Shown here piece by piece: positions 8,080-16,962 of a stretch of DNA of 64,000 nucleotides. The notes beneath the pieces are model-generated. The model was given only the letters and a program-made list of their open reading frames with translations, was not told the origin of the DNA and did not search any database. The translations under genes and the position numbers were made by a program. Source of the stretch: DYJE01 sp964637565 (GTDB lineage Bacteria > Desulfobacterota > Desulfobacteria > Desulfobacterales > Desulfolunaceae); NCBI GenBank assembly GCA_964637565.1, contig CAZWTY010000003.1, positions 1 to 64,000 of the forward strand, read 5' to 3'. Within the stretch, counting starts at the first letter, position 1, and the number at the start of each line of letters is the position of its first letter.

Positions 8080-8652
8080 ATGAGAATTTTCTGCCTCGCT
8101 CTTCTGACCGTCTTATTTTCATCCCTGTCCGCCCATGGGGAACCCCTTCTTGGCGGGGAGGGAGACCTCCAGAGTCCCGACGGGATCTACCTCCAGCTTG
8201 GAGCCGGTTCCGAGCCGGACGCCATCGGGGGTGAAGTCGGCTATATCGGATTCCAGAACGAAAACGTCGCCTATGTGGCCGGTCTGGGATTCCTGGCTTC
8301 GGAAAGATTCGAAGACCTTTTCGTGGGAGCCAGCCTGGGAATCCGCCTCAGTGTGGGCCAGGTCGTGTCGCCGTTTGTGGGCGCGGGCGTCTTTGCGGGT
8401 TACTCCAAAAAAAACGTGAAAGCCGATGACGACGACGAGGACAACGACGGGGACGGAGAGGTGGATGAGGACGGAGAGGAAAAAAGCGTCATCGACGATG
8501 TCATCGCCTCGGTGTACCCGGAAGTGGGGATCAGTGTCATGATCGCCCCTGACAGCCAGATCATCCTGTCCGGCCGATACCACATCACCACCGAAGGGAG
8601 AAGCGACGACTTCTGGATCTATTCTCTGGGATTTGGCTTTCTGTTTCCGTAA
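8080..8652 (+). CDS. Putative small outer-membrane beta-barrel protein with an acidic insert
   Basis: A 190-residue exported protein. An N-terminal signal peptide (MRIFCLALLTVLFSSLSAHG) is followed by alternating amphipathic strands typical of an 8-strand OmpA/OmpW-like barrel, with a C-terminus ending IYSLGFGFLFP, a barrel-like aromatic end. About residues 108-130 form a loop of almost only Asp/Glu/Gly with calcium-loop-like DxDxDG spacing (DNDGDGEVDEDGEE). I chose the ATG at 8080 because the signal peptide starts there; 24 further codons upstream do not look exported. Function is unknown; surface calcium or cation binding by the acidic loop is inference. Confidence 0.72.
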   Translation: MRIFCLALLTVLFSSLSAHGEPLLGGEGDLQSPDGIYLQLGAGSEPDAIGGEVGYIGFQNENVAYVAGLGFLASERFEDLFVGASLGIRLSVGQVVSPFVGAGVFAGYSKKNVKADDDDEDNDGDGEVDEDGEEKSVIDDVIASVYPEVGISVMIAPDSQIILSGRYHITTEGRSDDFWIYSLGFGFLFP

Positions 8653-8760
8653 AAAATCCTGTTTCAGGAAAAACAAACCGGTTTCTCACGATGATCTAAC
8701 CTGTTCTGCCTAACCTTCTGTCCAAAGAAAAGCAACCCTTGGACAAGGAGGTCTTTCATC

Positions 8761-9180
8761 ATGCCCGAACTCGGAATACTGTCCCACCTGACCCGGATCA
8801 ACGAACCCTACATGAACGCCGACCAACTGAACTATTTCCGCGACAAGCTCCTCTGCTGGAGAAAAGAGCTCACGGCAACTCTTAGGGAGCGCGTCCAGCG
8901 AATCCAGGCTGAAGACGCCCGTCCCATCGAGGACATGGAGCGCTGCGTCAGGGCTTTTGACAAGGAAATGGAAATCAGCAACCAGGCTCGAACCCGCCAG
9001 CTTATCTTAAGGATCGACGAGGCCCTTGATCGCATCGAAACAGGAACCTACGGCTACTGCGTGGAAACCGAGGAACCCATCGGACTCGAAAGACTGGAGG
9101 CCAGTCCCTTTGCCGCCCATTGCCTCATCGTCCAGGAAAGACTGGAAAAACAATCGCAAAAGCTCCACCTGTTCCTGTGA
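8761..9180 (+). CDS. dksA: DksA/TraR-family RNA polymerase-binding factor, zinc finger degraded
   Basis: A 139-residue DksA homologue colinear with E. coli DksA from the YMNADQLNYFR segment. DksA enters the RNA polymerase secondary channel and, with ppGpp, resets transcription of stable RNA and biosynthetic genes. The coiled coil (about residues 20-95) has an acidic tip, but the two key Asp are Glu57 and Glu60 here (PIEDMERC). The C-terminal C4 finger keeps only Cys100 and Cys121; the other two positions are Thr103 and Val124. This CxxT...CxxV pattern resembles the zinc-independent DksA2 of Pseudomonas. AAGGAGG about 9 nt upstream supports the start. The gene stands alone. Confidence 0.92.
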   Translation: MPELGILSHLTRINEPYMNADQLNYFRDKLLCWRKELTATLRERVQRIQAEDARPIEDMERCVRAFDKEMEISNQARTRQLILRIDEALDRIETGTYGYCVETEEPIGLERLEASPFAAHCLIVQERLEKQSQKLHLFL

Positions 9181-9192
9181 GCGAAAACGCAA

Positions 9193-9531
9193 TCATTCAG
9201 CCGCCAGGGCGTCTATCCTGGCGGCAAGGATGAAATCGTTTTCAGACAGGCCGTGGACATCGTGGCTGGTGATGTCCACACGAAGCCTGCCCCAGGACAC
9301 ATGGAGATCCGGGTGGTGGTTTTCCGCCTCGGCGATGTCGCCCACGCGAACGGCGAAGGCCATGGCGTTCTTGAAATTTTTGAACCGGAACACCCGTTCG
9401 AGACATGTGGAATCCAAGGTCAGGTCCCAGCTCCCGTGAAGGTTCTCTTTCATGGCAAGGGCCTGGTCAGGCGTGAGCGGAAGTGTACCCGGTGGGTTGG
9501 GAACGCAGTGCTTTTGTGAGAGCTGTTCCAT
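9193..9531 (-). CDS. phhB: Pterin-4a-carbinolamine dehydratase
   Basis: A 112-residue PCD/DCoH-family enzyme. The active-site block ENHHPDLHVSWGRL with the downstream HDVHGLSENDFILAARID segment matches the family pattern (two adjacent His, Pro, then aromatic and His/Asp). It dehydrates 4a-hydroxytetrahydropterin, recycling the cofactor of aromatic amino-acid hydroxylases. No hydroxylase is in the window, so the in vivo role may instead be pterin maintenance or moonlighting. ATG at 9531 was preferred over a GTG two codons upstream because GAGGTGA sits directly before it. It lies downstream of the gltBD terminator and converges with dksA. Confidence 0.88.
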   Translation of the reverse strand: MEQLSQKHCVPNPPGTLPLTPDQALAMKENLHGSWDLTLDSTCLERVFRFKNFKNAMAFAVRVGDIAEAENHHPDLHVSWGRLRVDITSHDVHGLSENDFILAARIDALAAE

Positions 9532-9546
9532 GGTCACCTCGACGTT

Positions 9547-9575
9547 AAAAAAAGGGCGGCCCCGAAAGACCGCCC
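9547..9575 (-). terminator. Rho-independent terminator of gltBD
   Basis: Reading the minus strand after the gltD stop, GGGCGG and CCGCCC pair around a 10-nt loop, followed by seven T (9553-9547). The six-pair GC stem and T-run are convincing. It separates gltBD from phhB, although phhB transcripts may start just beyond it. Confidence 0.75.
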
Positions 9576-9585
9576 CAAGGTCAGT

Positions 9586-11031
9586 TCAACTTGCCACGGC
9601 GTGGCCGGACCGGGAGGCCAGGTAGCCGATCACTCCTTGGGCCGCCTGCTTGCCCGAATAAATGGCCGTCACCACCAGGGACTGGCCGTTGGCCATGTCT
9701 CCTGCGGAAAAGACGCCCTTGACACTGGTCATCATGTTTTCATCGACTTTCACGTTGCCCCGGTTGTCTGTCACAAGGCCGAAATCGCTGATCAACGATT
9801 CGTTGCCCGGACCGGTAAAACCCATGGCCAGAAGCACCATGTCCGTCTCGATGTCGAATTCCGAACCCGGAATCTCCCGGGGCACGGAACGGCCATCGAC
9901 GGTTTCCCACCGGACTTCCACGCAGCTGATTTTCTTGAGCACGCCGTTTTCACCATGGCAGGCCTTGGTGGACACGGACCAGCGCCGGGTTCCGCCCTCT
10001 TTGTGGGCATGGGATTCACGGAGCTGGAGGGGCCACATGGGCCAGGGCGTGCTGTCGGCCCTTTCGACCGGAGGTTTGGGAAGGATTTCCAGCTGGACCA
10101 CCTCCCTGGCCCCCTGTCTCAGGGATGTGCCGATGCAGTCCGATCCTGTATCGCCGCCGCCGATCACCACCACTTTCTTGCCCGACGCCGTGATGTTGCA
10201 GGAATCGCAGATCGGCTCCCCGCCCACCCGTTTGTTCTGCTGGGTCAGGAAATCCATGGCGAAAAAAACGCCGGTCAGCTCACGACCCGGAACCTGGAGA
10301 TCCCTGGGTTTCCGGGCTCCGCAGGTCAGGACCACCGCGTCGTAGTGATTCATCAGATACCGTGTGGAGATATCCTTGCCCACCAGCACGTTGGGCTCGA
10401 ACACCACCCCTTCGTCTTCCATCAGGCGGATACGGCGTTCCACCACGCTTTTCTCCAGCTTGAAATCGGGGATGCCGTATCTCAAAAGACCGCCCGGCTG
10501 GGGCGCTTCGTCATAGACCGTCACAGGGTAACCGGCTTTGTTGAGGGTCTGGGCCGCAGCCAGTCCGGCAGGCCCTGCCCCGATCACCGCCACTTTGGCG
10601 TCGTGGTAGTATTCGGGAGGCTGGGGTTTCATCAGCCCTTTTTCAAAGGCCTTTTCAATGATGGCCAGTTCGATCTGCCGGATGGTCACCGGGTCGCCGT
10701 TCACCGAATCCACGCAGGCCGCCTCGCAGGGGGCCGGGCAGACCCTGCCCGTAAATTCGGGAAAACTGCTGGTGGCCAGAAGAACGGACAGGGCGCAGTT
10801 CCAGTCGCCCCGGTACACCTGCTCGTTGAACTCGGGAATGATATTCAAAAGTGGGCAACCGTAATCATGGCAGAACGGAATGCCGCAGTCCATGCAGCGG
10901 GCCGCCTGATCGTAAATTTCTTCCTCGTCGGGCAGGTTCTCCACGGCCCTGAAATCTTTGAGCCGCTCTTCCACGTTCCTGTAACCCGGCTCACACCGTT
11001 TATAATCAAGAAAACCTGTATCTTTACCCAT
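9586..11031 (-). CDS. gltD: Glutamate synthase (NADPH) small subunit
   Basis: A 481-residue GltD. It oxidises NADPH through FAD and passes electrons via Fe-S clusters to GltB. The N-terminal Fe-S cysteines are in CMDCGIPFCHDYGCPL and CPAPCEAAC (residues about 47-105), the FAD site is VIGAGPAGLAAAQTL (about 148), and the NADPH site is VVIGGGDTGSDCIG (about 287). Length and order match the family. I chose ATG 11031, with AGGAG 7 nt upstream, over an in-frame start 12 codons earlier inside gltB. The start overlaps the gltB stop by 8 bp, so translation is probably coupled. Confidence 0.96.
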   Translation of the reverse strand: MGKDTGFLDYKRCEPGYRNVEERLKDFRAVENLPDEEEIYDQAARCMDCGIPFCHDYGCPLLNIIPEFNEQVYRGDWNCALSVLLATSSFPEFTGRVCPAPCEAACVDSVNGDPVTIRQIELAIIEKAFEKGLMKPQPPEYYHDAKVAVIGAGPAGLAAAQTLNKAGYPVTVYDEAPQPGGLLRYGIPDFKLEKSVVERRIRLMEDEGVVFEPNVLVGKDISTRYLMNHYDAVVLTCGARKPRDLQVPGRELTGVFFAMDFLTQQNKRVGGEPICDSCNITASGKKVVVIGGGDTGSDCIGTSLRQGAREVVQLEILPKPPVERADSTPWPMWPLQLRESHAHKEGGTRRWSVSTKACHGENGVLKKISCVEVRWETVDGRSVPREIPGSEFDIETDMVLLAMGFTGPGNESLISDFGLVTDNRGNVKVDENMMTSVKGVFSAGDMANGQSLVVTAIYSGKQAAQGVIGYLASRSGHAVAS

Positions 11032-14000
11032 GCTGAATCTCCTGTCGTTCTGTTTCCACGTCTTCACGGATCATCTGCCCCAGCACCTTCCGGTATTCCA
11101 TGGGGAACACCTTCACGAAGTTGGGCAGGCACTCGTCCCAGTTGGCAAGAATCTCACGGGCCTTGGCGCTGTCCGTGTAATCCGCGTAACGGCCTATCAT
11201 GGCCTTCAGTTCTCCGGCTTCCCCGCTGTCGGCGATGATTTCAAGGTCCACCATTTCCAGGTTACACCGCTGGTCGAAAACCTGGTCCGGATCATAGACA
11301 TAGGCCATGCCGCCGCTCATGCCTGCGGCGAAGTTGATGCCCGTTTCTCCGAGAACCACCACCCGGCCGCCTGTCATGTACTCGCAGCCGTGGTCGCCCA
11401 CGCCTTCAACCACGGCTGTTGCCCCGCTGTTCCGGATGGCGAAACGTTCCCCGGCCTTGCCGTAGATATAAGCTTCGCCGGATGTGGCGCCGTAGAGAAG
11501 CACGTTTCCTGCGATGATGTTGTCCGACGGATCGAAGGTGCATTCAGCCTGGGGTTTCACGATGATCTTTCCGCCGGAAAGTCCTTTGCCCAGGTAATCG
11601 TTGGCCTCGCCTTCAAGGATCATGGTCAGTCCCCTGGCCGCGAATGCGCCGAAACTCTGGCCCGCGTAACCGTTGAAACGGCAGACGATGGTGTCTTCGG
11701 GAAGACCTTTGTCACCGTACCGCCGGGCGATTTCACCGGACAGCATGGTGCCCACGGTCCGCATGCAGTTTTTCACCCGGGCCGTGATCTCGACCTTCTC
11801 ACCATCTTCCAGGGCCGGCCTGGCCTGTTTGATCAGGTCCAGGTCAAACACGTCGTCGATATCCGAAGGCTGGGTACGGATCGCACGCCGGGCCACGGTG
11901 TCGTCACCGGCCCAGGGGTTGTGGAAGATCCTGCCCATGTCGATGCCCCGGGTTTTCCAGAACGTCACGGCCTGATCGGTGACCAGGAGGTCCGAACGCC
12001 CGATGATCTCGTCCATGGTCCTGAAACCGAGGCGGGCCATGATTTCCCGGGCTTCTTCGGCCACCATGCGCAGAAAGTTCACCACGAATTCCGGTTTCCC
12101 GTTGAACAGCTGCCTCAGCCGTTCATCCTGGGTGGCGATTCCCACCGGACAGGTGTTCTTGTGGCATTTGCGCATCATCACACAGCCCAGGGTCACCAGG
12201 ATCGACGTGGCGAAACCGAATTCCTCGGCGCCCAAAAGGGCCCCCACGATCACGTCGCGGCCTGTCTTGATCTGGCCGTCCACCTGGATGCGTATCCGGT
12301 CGCGGAGACCGTTCAGGATCAGGGTCTGCTGGGTTTCGGCCAGGCCTGTTTCCCAAGGCCCGCCCGCGTGTTTGATCGAGGACAGGGGGGACGCCCCTGT
12401 GCCGCCGTCTCCCCCGCTGATCAGAACCGCGTCAGCGTGGGCCTTGGCCACACCGGCGGCCACGGTGCCCACCCCGGCTTCGGCCACCAGCTTCACGCTG
12501 ACAATGGCCGAGGGGTTGACGTTCTTCAGGTCGAAAATCAGCTGGGCCAGATCCTCGATGGAATAGATGTCATGGTGGGGAGGCGGTGAAATCAGGGTGA
12601 CGCCCGGTGTGGAATGGCGGACCCTGGCGATTTCCGAATTCACCTTGTGACCGGGAAGCTGTCCCCCTTCCCCGGGTTTCGCGCCCTGGGCGATCTTGAT
12701 CTGGAGATCCCTGGCGTTTACCAGGTACTCGGTGGTCACGCCGAACCGGCCGCTGGCGATCTGTTTGATGGCGCTGGACTTGCTGTCCCCGTTTTCAAGG
12801 GGGATGTAGCGAACCGGGTCTTCGCCGCCCTCGCCGCTGTTGCTCCTGCCGCCGATCCGGTTCATGGCGATGGCGATGGCCTCGTGGGCCTCCTTGCTGA
12901 TGGAGCCGAAACTCATGGCCCCGGTGACGAAGCGTTTCATGATCTCCGAAGCCGGTTCCACATCGTGGAGGGGTACGGCGTTGCCGTATTTGAAAGCGAA
13001 CATGCCCCGGAGGGTACTCTGCTTCCGGCTCTGGTCGTTGATCATGTCCGCGTACTGGCGGTAAAGACTGTAGTCCCCCGTTCTCACCGCATGCTGGAGG
13101 GTGCTGATGGACCGGGATGTCCAGAGATGGCGTTCCCCGTCTTTTCTCAGCCGGTAATGCCCGCCCGAAGGCAGGATGTCCCGTTCGCTTTCTACATGGT
13201 AGAACGCTTCCCGGTGGCGCTGGTTCGCCTCATGGGCGATTTCGTCCAGGCCGATGCCCTCGATCACCGATGACGTTCCTGTGAAGTAGCGATCCACCAC
13301 GTTCCGGGAAAGACCCACGGCCTGGAACACCTGGGCGCTCCGGTAGCTCCGGAGGGTCGAAATCCCCATTTTGCTCATGACTTTGAGAAGCCCTTTGCAC
13401 AGGGATTTGATGTAGTTCTCCATGGCTTTGGCCACGTCCACCGTCTTGGTCAGACGGTTTTTGACGGCCAGTTCCGCTACAGTTTCAAAAGCAAGGTAGG
13501 GATTCACCGCCGTGGCCCCGTATCCCAGAAGCAGGGCGATGTGCATCACTTCCCGGGCTTCGCCTGTTTCCACCACGATCCCGGTGTTCATCCGTCGCCC
13601 CAGCCTGACCAGGTGTTTGTTCAGGGCGGAAGAAGCCAGAAGGGCCGGAATGGGGGCCTGGTTGTCCGAAAGATTCCTGTCGCTCAGGATCAGGATGCGG
13701 CTTCCGTTGGCCAGAGCCTTTTCCGCATGGCGTCCGATCTGCTCCAGGGCGTCTTCCAGGTCCCGGCCCGAGCCGCCGGCGGGAAAACCCATGGGAATGA
13801 CGGAACTCCTGAAATCCTGAAGCTTCAGTCCCTTGAGTATGTTCAGGTCTTCGTTGCTCACAATGGGGTGAAGCAACTTGATCAGCCGGCTGTTCTGGGG
13901 CACTTCAGACAGGATGTTGCCGCTGTTGCCGATAAAGGTCATCAGGGACATCACCAGCTCTTCCCTCACCGGGTCGATGGGGGGGTTGGTGACTTGTGCG

Positions 14001-15574
14001 AACAACTGGCGAAAGTAATTGTAGAGAAGCTGGTTGTTCTCGGACAACACTGCATGGGGCGCGTCGTTGCCCATGGAACCCACCGGCTCCTGACCTTCCA
14101 CGGCCATGGGGCCCAGAATCACGTCCAGATCTTCCCGGGTGTAGCCGAAAAGTCGCTGGCGGCGCATCAGGCTTTCCGAATCCGGAACCACGGGCACCAC
14201 GGCTCCATAAAACCCGCGAAGGGTGATCCTGTTCTCTTCCACCCAGCGGCGGTAAGGCTGCTTTCTCGCGCAGTTGGCCTTGACCTCCCTGTTCTTCAGC
14301 ACTCTTTTTTTCCTGAAGTCGAGAAGAAGGATTTCGCCGGGGCGAAGGGCCCCTTTTTCCGCCACATTGGCGGGGTCAATCTCAAGAACACCCGTTTCCG
14401 AGCCGAACACGATCATGTTGTCCCGGGTGATGGTGTAGCGGGCGGGACGCAGGCCGTTCCTGTCCAGAAGGGCCCCGGTCACCGTTCCATTGGAGAAGGC
14501 CATGGCGGCCGGGCCGTCCCAGGGTTCCATGATTCCCGCATGGTATTCGAAAAATCCCCGCAGGTCCGGTCCCATGGGGTATTTGGCTCCCCAGGCTTCG
14601 GGCACCAGCATCAGCATGGTGTGGTCGAGGCTCCGGCCACCGTTGACCAAAAGCTCCACCGCGTTGTCCAGGCTGGAACTGTCGCTTCCTTTTTCCCGGA
14701 TCACCGGCAGAACTTTGGCCATGTCGTCCCCGAAAAGGTCGGACTGGAGGGATGCCTCACGGGATTTCATGTGGTTGAGATTGCCCTTGAGGGTGTTGAT
14801 CTCCCCGTTGTGGGCCATGTAACGGAAAGGCTGGGCAAGTTCCCAGGAAGGAAAGGTATTGGTGCTGTAACGCTGGTGAACCAGGGCCACGGCGCTTTTC
14901 ATCGCCTCGTCTGAAAGGTCGGGGTAAAAGGCCGGGAGCTGGGGCGCCGTGAAAAGCCCCTTGTACACCAGGGTACGGCAGGAAAGACTTGAAATATAAA
15001 AACAGCCTTCGTCGATGGCGAGGCCGTCACCCTTTTTTTCGATCAGACGGCGAACCACGTAGAGTTTCCGCTCAAAACCGTCGCCTTCGAGGCCTTTTCC
15101 GTCCACGAAAAACTGCATGACTTCCGGCCGTTTCGCCAGGGCCTGTCCGCTGATCGCCGCAAGGTCGCAGGGAACGTCGCGCCAGCCGAGAAAACCAAGG
15201 CCTTCGTCCGTGACCACACGTTCCACGATCTCCGTGCACTGGCGGCGGAGGTCGTCGTTCCGCGGCATGAACACCATGGCCGCGGCGTATGTCCCTTCAT
15301 CCGGAAGTTTGACGCCCGCTTCCGGGCAGACTTTTCGAAAAAATTCATCGGGAACCTGAATCAGAATCCCGGCCCCGTCGCCTGTGGCCTGGTCGCCGCC
15401 CACAGCCCCGCGGTGCATGAGGTTTTTCAGAATTTCCATGCCGTTTTGGACCACGCGGTGACTTTTCGTCCCGTCGATGGCCGCCGTGAACCCTACTCCG
15501 CAACTGTCGTGTTCATGGGCCGGATGGTACAGCCCCTGGGCTTCCGGCAGAGACGCCCATGTGTTATCGCTCAT
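11024..15574 (-). CDS. gltB: Glutamate synthase large subunit
   Basis: A 1516-residue GltB of normal length. It hydrolyses glutamine at an N-terminal Ntn glutaminase domain, channels the ammonia and reductively aminates 2-oxoglutarate. The catalytic Cys25 lies in HDSCGVGF, implying removal of a 24-residue propeptide. The central FMN-binding barrel contains GEGGEDP and GAKPGEGGQLPGHKV; the 3Fe-4S cysteines are in CVMMRKCHKNTCPVGI; the C-terminal beta-helix ends near GGMAYVYDPD. AAGGACAGGACA precedes the ATG. It forms an operon with gltD, and with glutamine synthetase it would be the main ammonia-assimilation route. Confidence 0.97.
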   Translation of the reverse strand: MSDNTWASLPEAQGLYHPAHEHDSCGVGFTAAIDGTKSHRVVQNGMEILKNLMHRGAVGGDQATGDGAGILIQVPDEFFRKVCPEAGVKLPDEGTYAAAMVFMPRNDDLRRQCTEIVERVVTDEGLGFLGWRDVPCDLAAISGQALAKRPEVMQFFVDGKGLEGDGFERKLYVVRRLIEKKGDGLAIDEGCFYISSLSCRTLVYKGLFTAPQLPAFYPDLSDEAMKSAVALVHQRYSTNTFPSWELAQPFRYMAHNGEINTLKGNLNHMKSREASLQSDLFGDDMAKVLPVIREKGSDSSSLDNAVELLVNGGRSLDHTMLMLVPEAWGAKYPMGPDLRGFFEYHAGIMEPWDGPAAMAFSNGTVTGALLDRNGLRPARYTITRDNMIVFGSETGVLEIDPANVAEKGALRPGEILLLDFRKKRVLKNREVKANCARKQPYRRWVEENRITLRGFYGAVVPVVPDSESLMRRQRLFGYTREDLDVILGPMAVEGQEPVGSMGNDAPHAVLSENNQLLYNYFRQLFAQVTNPPIDPVREELVMSLMTFIGNSGNILSEVPQNSRLIKLLHPIVSNEDLNILKGLKLQDFRSSVIPMGFPAGGSGRDLEDALEQIGRHAEKALANGSRILILSDRNLSDNQAPIPALLASSALNKHLVRLGRRMNTGIVVETGEAREVMHIALLLGYGATAVNPYLAFETVAELAVKNRLTKTVDVAKAMENYIKSLCKGLLKVMSKMGISTLRSYRSAQVFQAVGLSRNVVDRYFTGTSSVIEGIGLDEIAHEANQRHREAFYHVESERDILPSGGHYRLRKDGERHLWTSRSISTLQHAVRTGDYSLYRQYADMINDQSRKQSTLRGMFAFKYGNAVPLHDVEPASEIMKRFVTGAMSFGSISKEAHEAIAIAMNRIGGRSNSGEGGEDPVRYIPLENGDSKSSAIKQIASGRFGVTTEYLVNARDLQIKIAQGAKPGEGGQLPGHKVNSEIARVRHSTPGVTLISPPPHHDIYSIEDLAQLIFDLKNVNPSAIVSVKLVAEAGVGTVAAGVAKAHADAVLISGGDGGTGASPLSSIKHAGGPWETGLAETQQTLILNGLRDRIRIQVDGQIKTGRDVIVGALLGAEEFGFATSILVTLGCVMMRKCHKNTCPVGIATQDERLRQLFNGKPEFVVNFLRMVAEEAREIMARLGFRTMDEIIGRSDLLVTDQAVTFWKTRGIDMGRIFHNPWAGDDTVARRAIRTQPSDIDDVFDLDLIKQARPALEDGEKVEITARVKNCMRTVGTMLSGEIARRYGDKGLPEDTIVCRFNGYAGQSFGAFAARGLTMILEGEANDYLGKGLSGGKIIVKPQAECTFDPSDNIIAGNVLLYGATSGEAYIYGKAGERFAIRNSGATAVVEGVGDHGCEYMTGGRVVVLGETGINFAAGMSGGMAYVYDPDQVFDQRCNLEMVDLEIIADSGEAGELKAMIGRYADYTDSAKAREILANWDECLPNFVKVFPMEYRKVLGQMIREDVETERQEIQHG

Positions 15575-15661
15575 TGTCCTGTCCTTAAAATCTGTTTGTT
15601 GATCTTCCTGTCATTATAGATACACCTGTCCCATCAGCCACACCCGGCCGTGGGATACGCC

Positions 15662-15691
15662 ATTGTATCCTCATGGTGCGCCGTCCTTCAA
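15662..15691 (-). promoter_or_regulatory. Candidate sigma-70-type promoter of gltBD
   Basis: On the minus strand, TTGAAG (15691-15686) and TACAAT (15667-15662) are separated by 18 bp, about 90 bp upstream of the gltB start. No NtrC or sigma-54 site was seen in this gap. Confidence 0.35.
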
Positions 15692-15807
15692 CGCGATCAA
15701 CGCCGATCTCTGAGAAGGCTGAACCGTGGAGAATACTACAAACCAACGTGAAAAAAAAGATTTTTATTCGGACTGCGATCCGGTCCGGCAAAACAACTCG
15801 AAGAATA

Positions 15808-16839
15808 TCACGGGGCGCCGGGGCCGACGTCATCCTGGCAAACCACATAACGGTTGCGGCCGTCTTTCTTGGCCTGGTACAAGGCCTTGTCGGCCGCAGC
15901 GACCAGGCATTCAATCGTGGATTTTTCATCAGGCACCAGGCAGCAGATTCCCATGCTGAACGTGATCCGGGAACTGACCTTGGATCCTTCGTGCCGGACC
16001 TTCATTTCTTTCACCAGAAACTGCATGCGCTGGGCCACGGCTTCCGCCCCCGGCTGATCGGTTTCAGGAAGAAGGACGATAAATTCTTCGCCGCCGAATC
16101 ACGCCACCAGATCGGACGGGCGTTTCAGGCTGTTTTTCAAGGCTGCGGCGAACATCTGGAGGCATTTGTCGCCGCGCTGGTGCCCATAGATATCGTTGAA
16201 CGATTTAAAATAATCGATGTCGGCCAGAAGCACGGCAAGACTGCTTTTCGACCTTACCGCCACTTTCCATTCCCGCCGGATCACCATCTCGAAATAACGC
16301 CTGTTGGCGACTCCGGTGAGCCCGTCTATGGTCGCCATGGCCTTGAGCAGCCTGTTCGCGCTTTGAAGTTTCCTGTTCGAAGCTTCTAGAAGGGCTGTCA
16401 TCTTTTTCAGGTCTTTTTCACGGGCTTTTCTGACCTCCATCTCCTTTTTCAGGTTGAGGGCCGAATTCACCCGTGGAATCAGTTCGATCTTGTTTTCAAG
16501 GGGTTTGCTGATGTAGTCCGACACCCCGACTTCAAAGGCCATCAGCATGTGTTCCATGCTCAGGGTATCCGTGACGGCGATGAGCGGAACATCCCTCAGC
16601 CGGGGCACCGATTTGATTTTCTCACAGGCGTAGATTCCTTTTCCGCCTTCCATGAAGATATCGATGATGATCAGGTCGTAGGATTTGCTCAGCATGTCCG
16701 GACTCCCGTCAACACCCAGCAGTTTCAGGGCCTTGGATATGGAGTCCACACAGATCAGCTCAAAATGTCCACCGAGGTTCAGTAAAAACTTCAGTTGCTC
16801 CCGGTCTTCGTGTGAACTGTCGATAATCAGGATGTTCAT
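15808..16839 (-). pseudogene. REC-GGDEF response regulator (diguanylate cyclase) with an in-frame TGA
   Basis: A receiver domain (residues about 1-120, phospho-acceptor Asp60 in DLIIIDIF) followed by a GGDEF domain that would make cyclic di-GMP. The GGDEF half starts at DGLTGVANRRYF, and an RxxD inhibitory site (RPSD) sits five residues before the active site. Codon 247 is TGA at 16099-16101, where the family almost always has Arg (LVA-stop-FGGEEF); one C-to-T change from CGA explains it. The frame continues intact beyond it through GGEEFIVLLPE to a complete C-terminus at 15808, so decay is recent or the stop is a sequencing error. The truncated product would lack the active site. ATG 16839 was chosen from the receiver-domain start. 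Confidence 0.85.
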
Positions 16840-16962
16840 TGGCAACGAATCCCTTTGAAATAAGGTCATCAAACGATCCGGACGCGAATATGAAACAGGA
16901 CATGCGATAAAGATGGGAAAGTATAACACAGGTTACCATGAAACCGTGAAGGACTTTTGCCC

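Noticed and set aside
9200..9225. GCCGCCAGG...CCTGGCGGC hairpin as a dksA/phhB terminator
   Set aside because: It lies within the phhB coding end and has no T-run on either strand.
9601..11238. Long plus-strand frame opposite gltD/gltB
   Set aside because: It is the antisense shadow of GC-rich genes whose products are unmistakable. It has His/Gly/Val-rich composition and no family resemblance.
16099..16101. TGA in the GGDEF gene as a selenocysteine codon
   Set aside because: The family has Arg at this position, no redox role is expected, and I see no convincing SECIS-like hairpin just downstream. A nonsense change is simpler.
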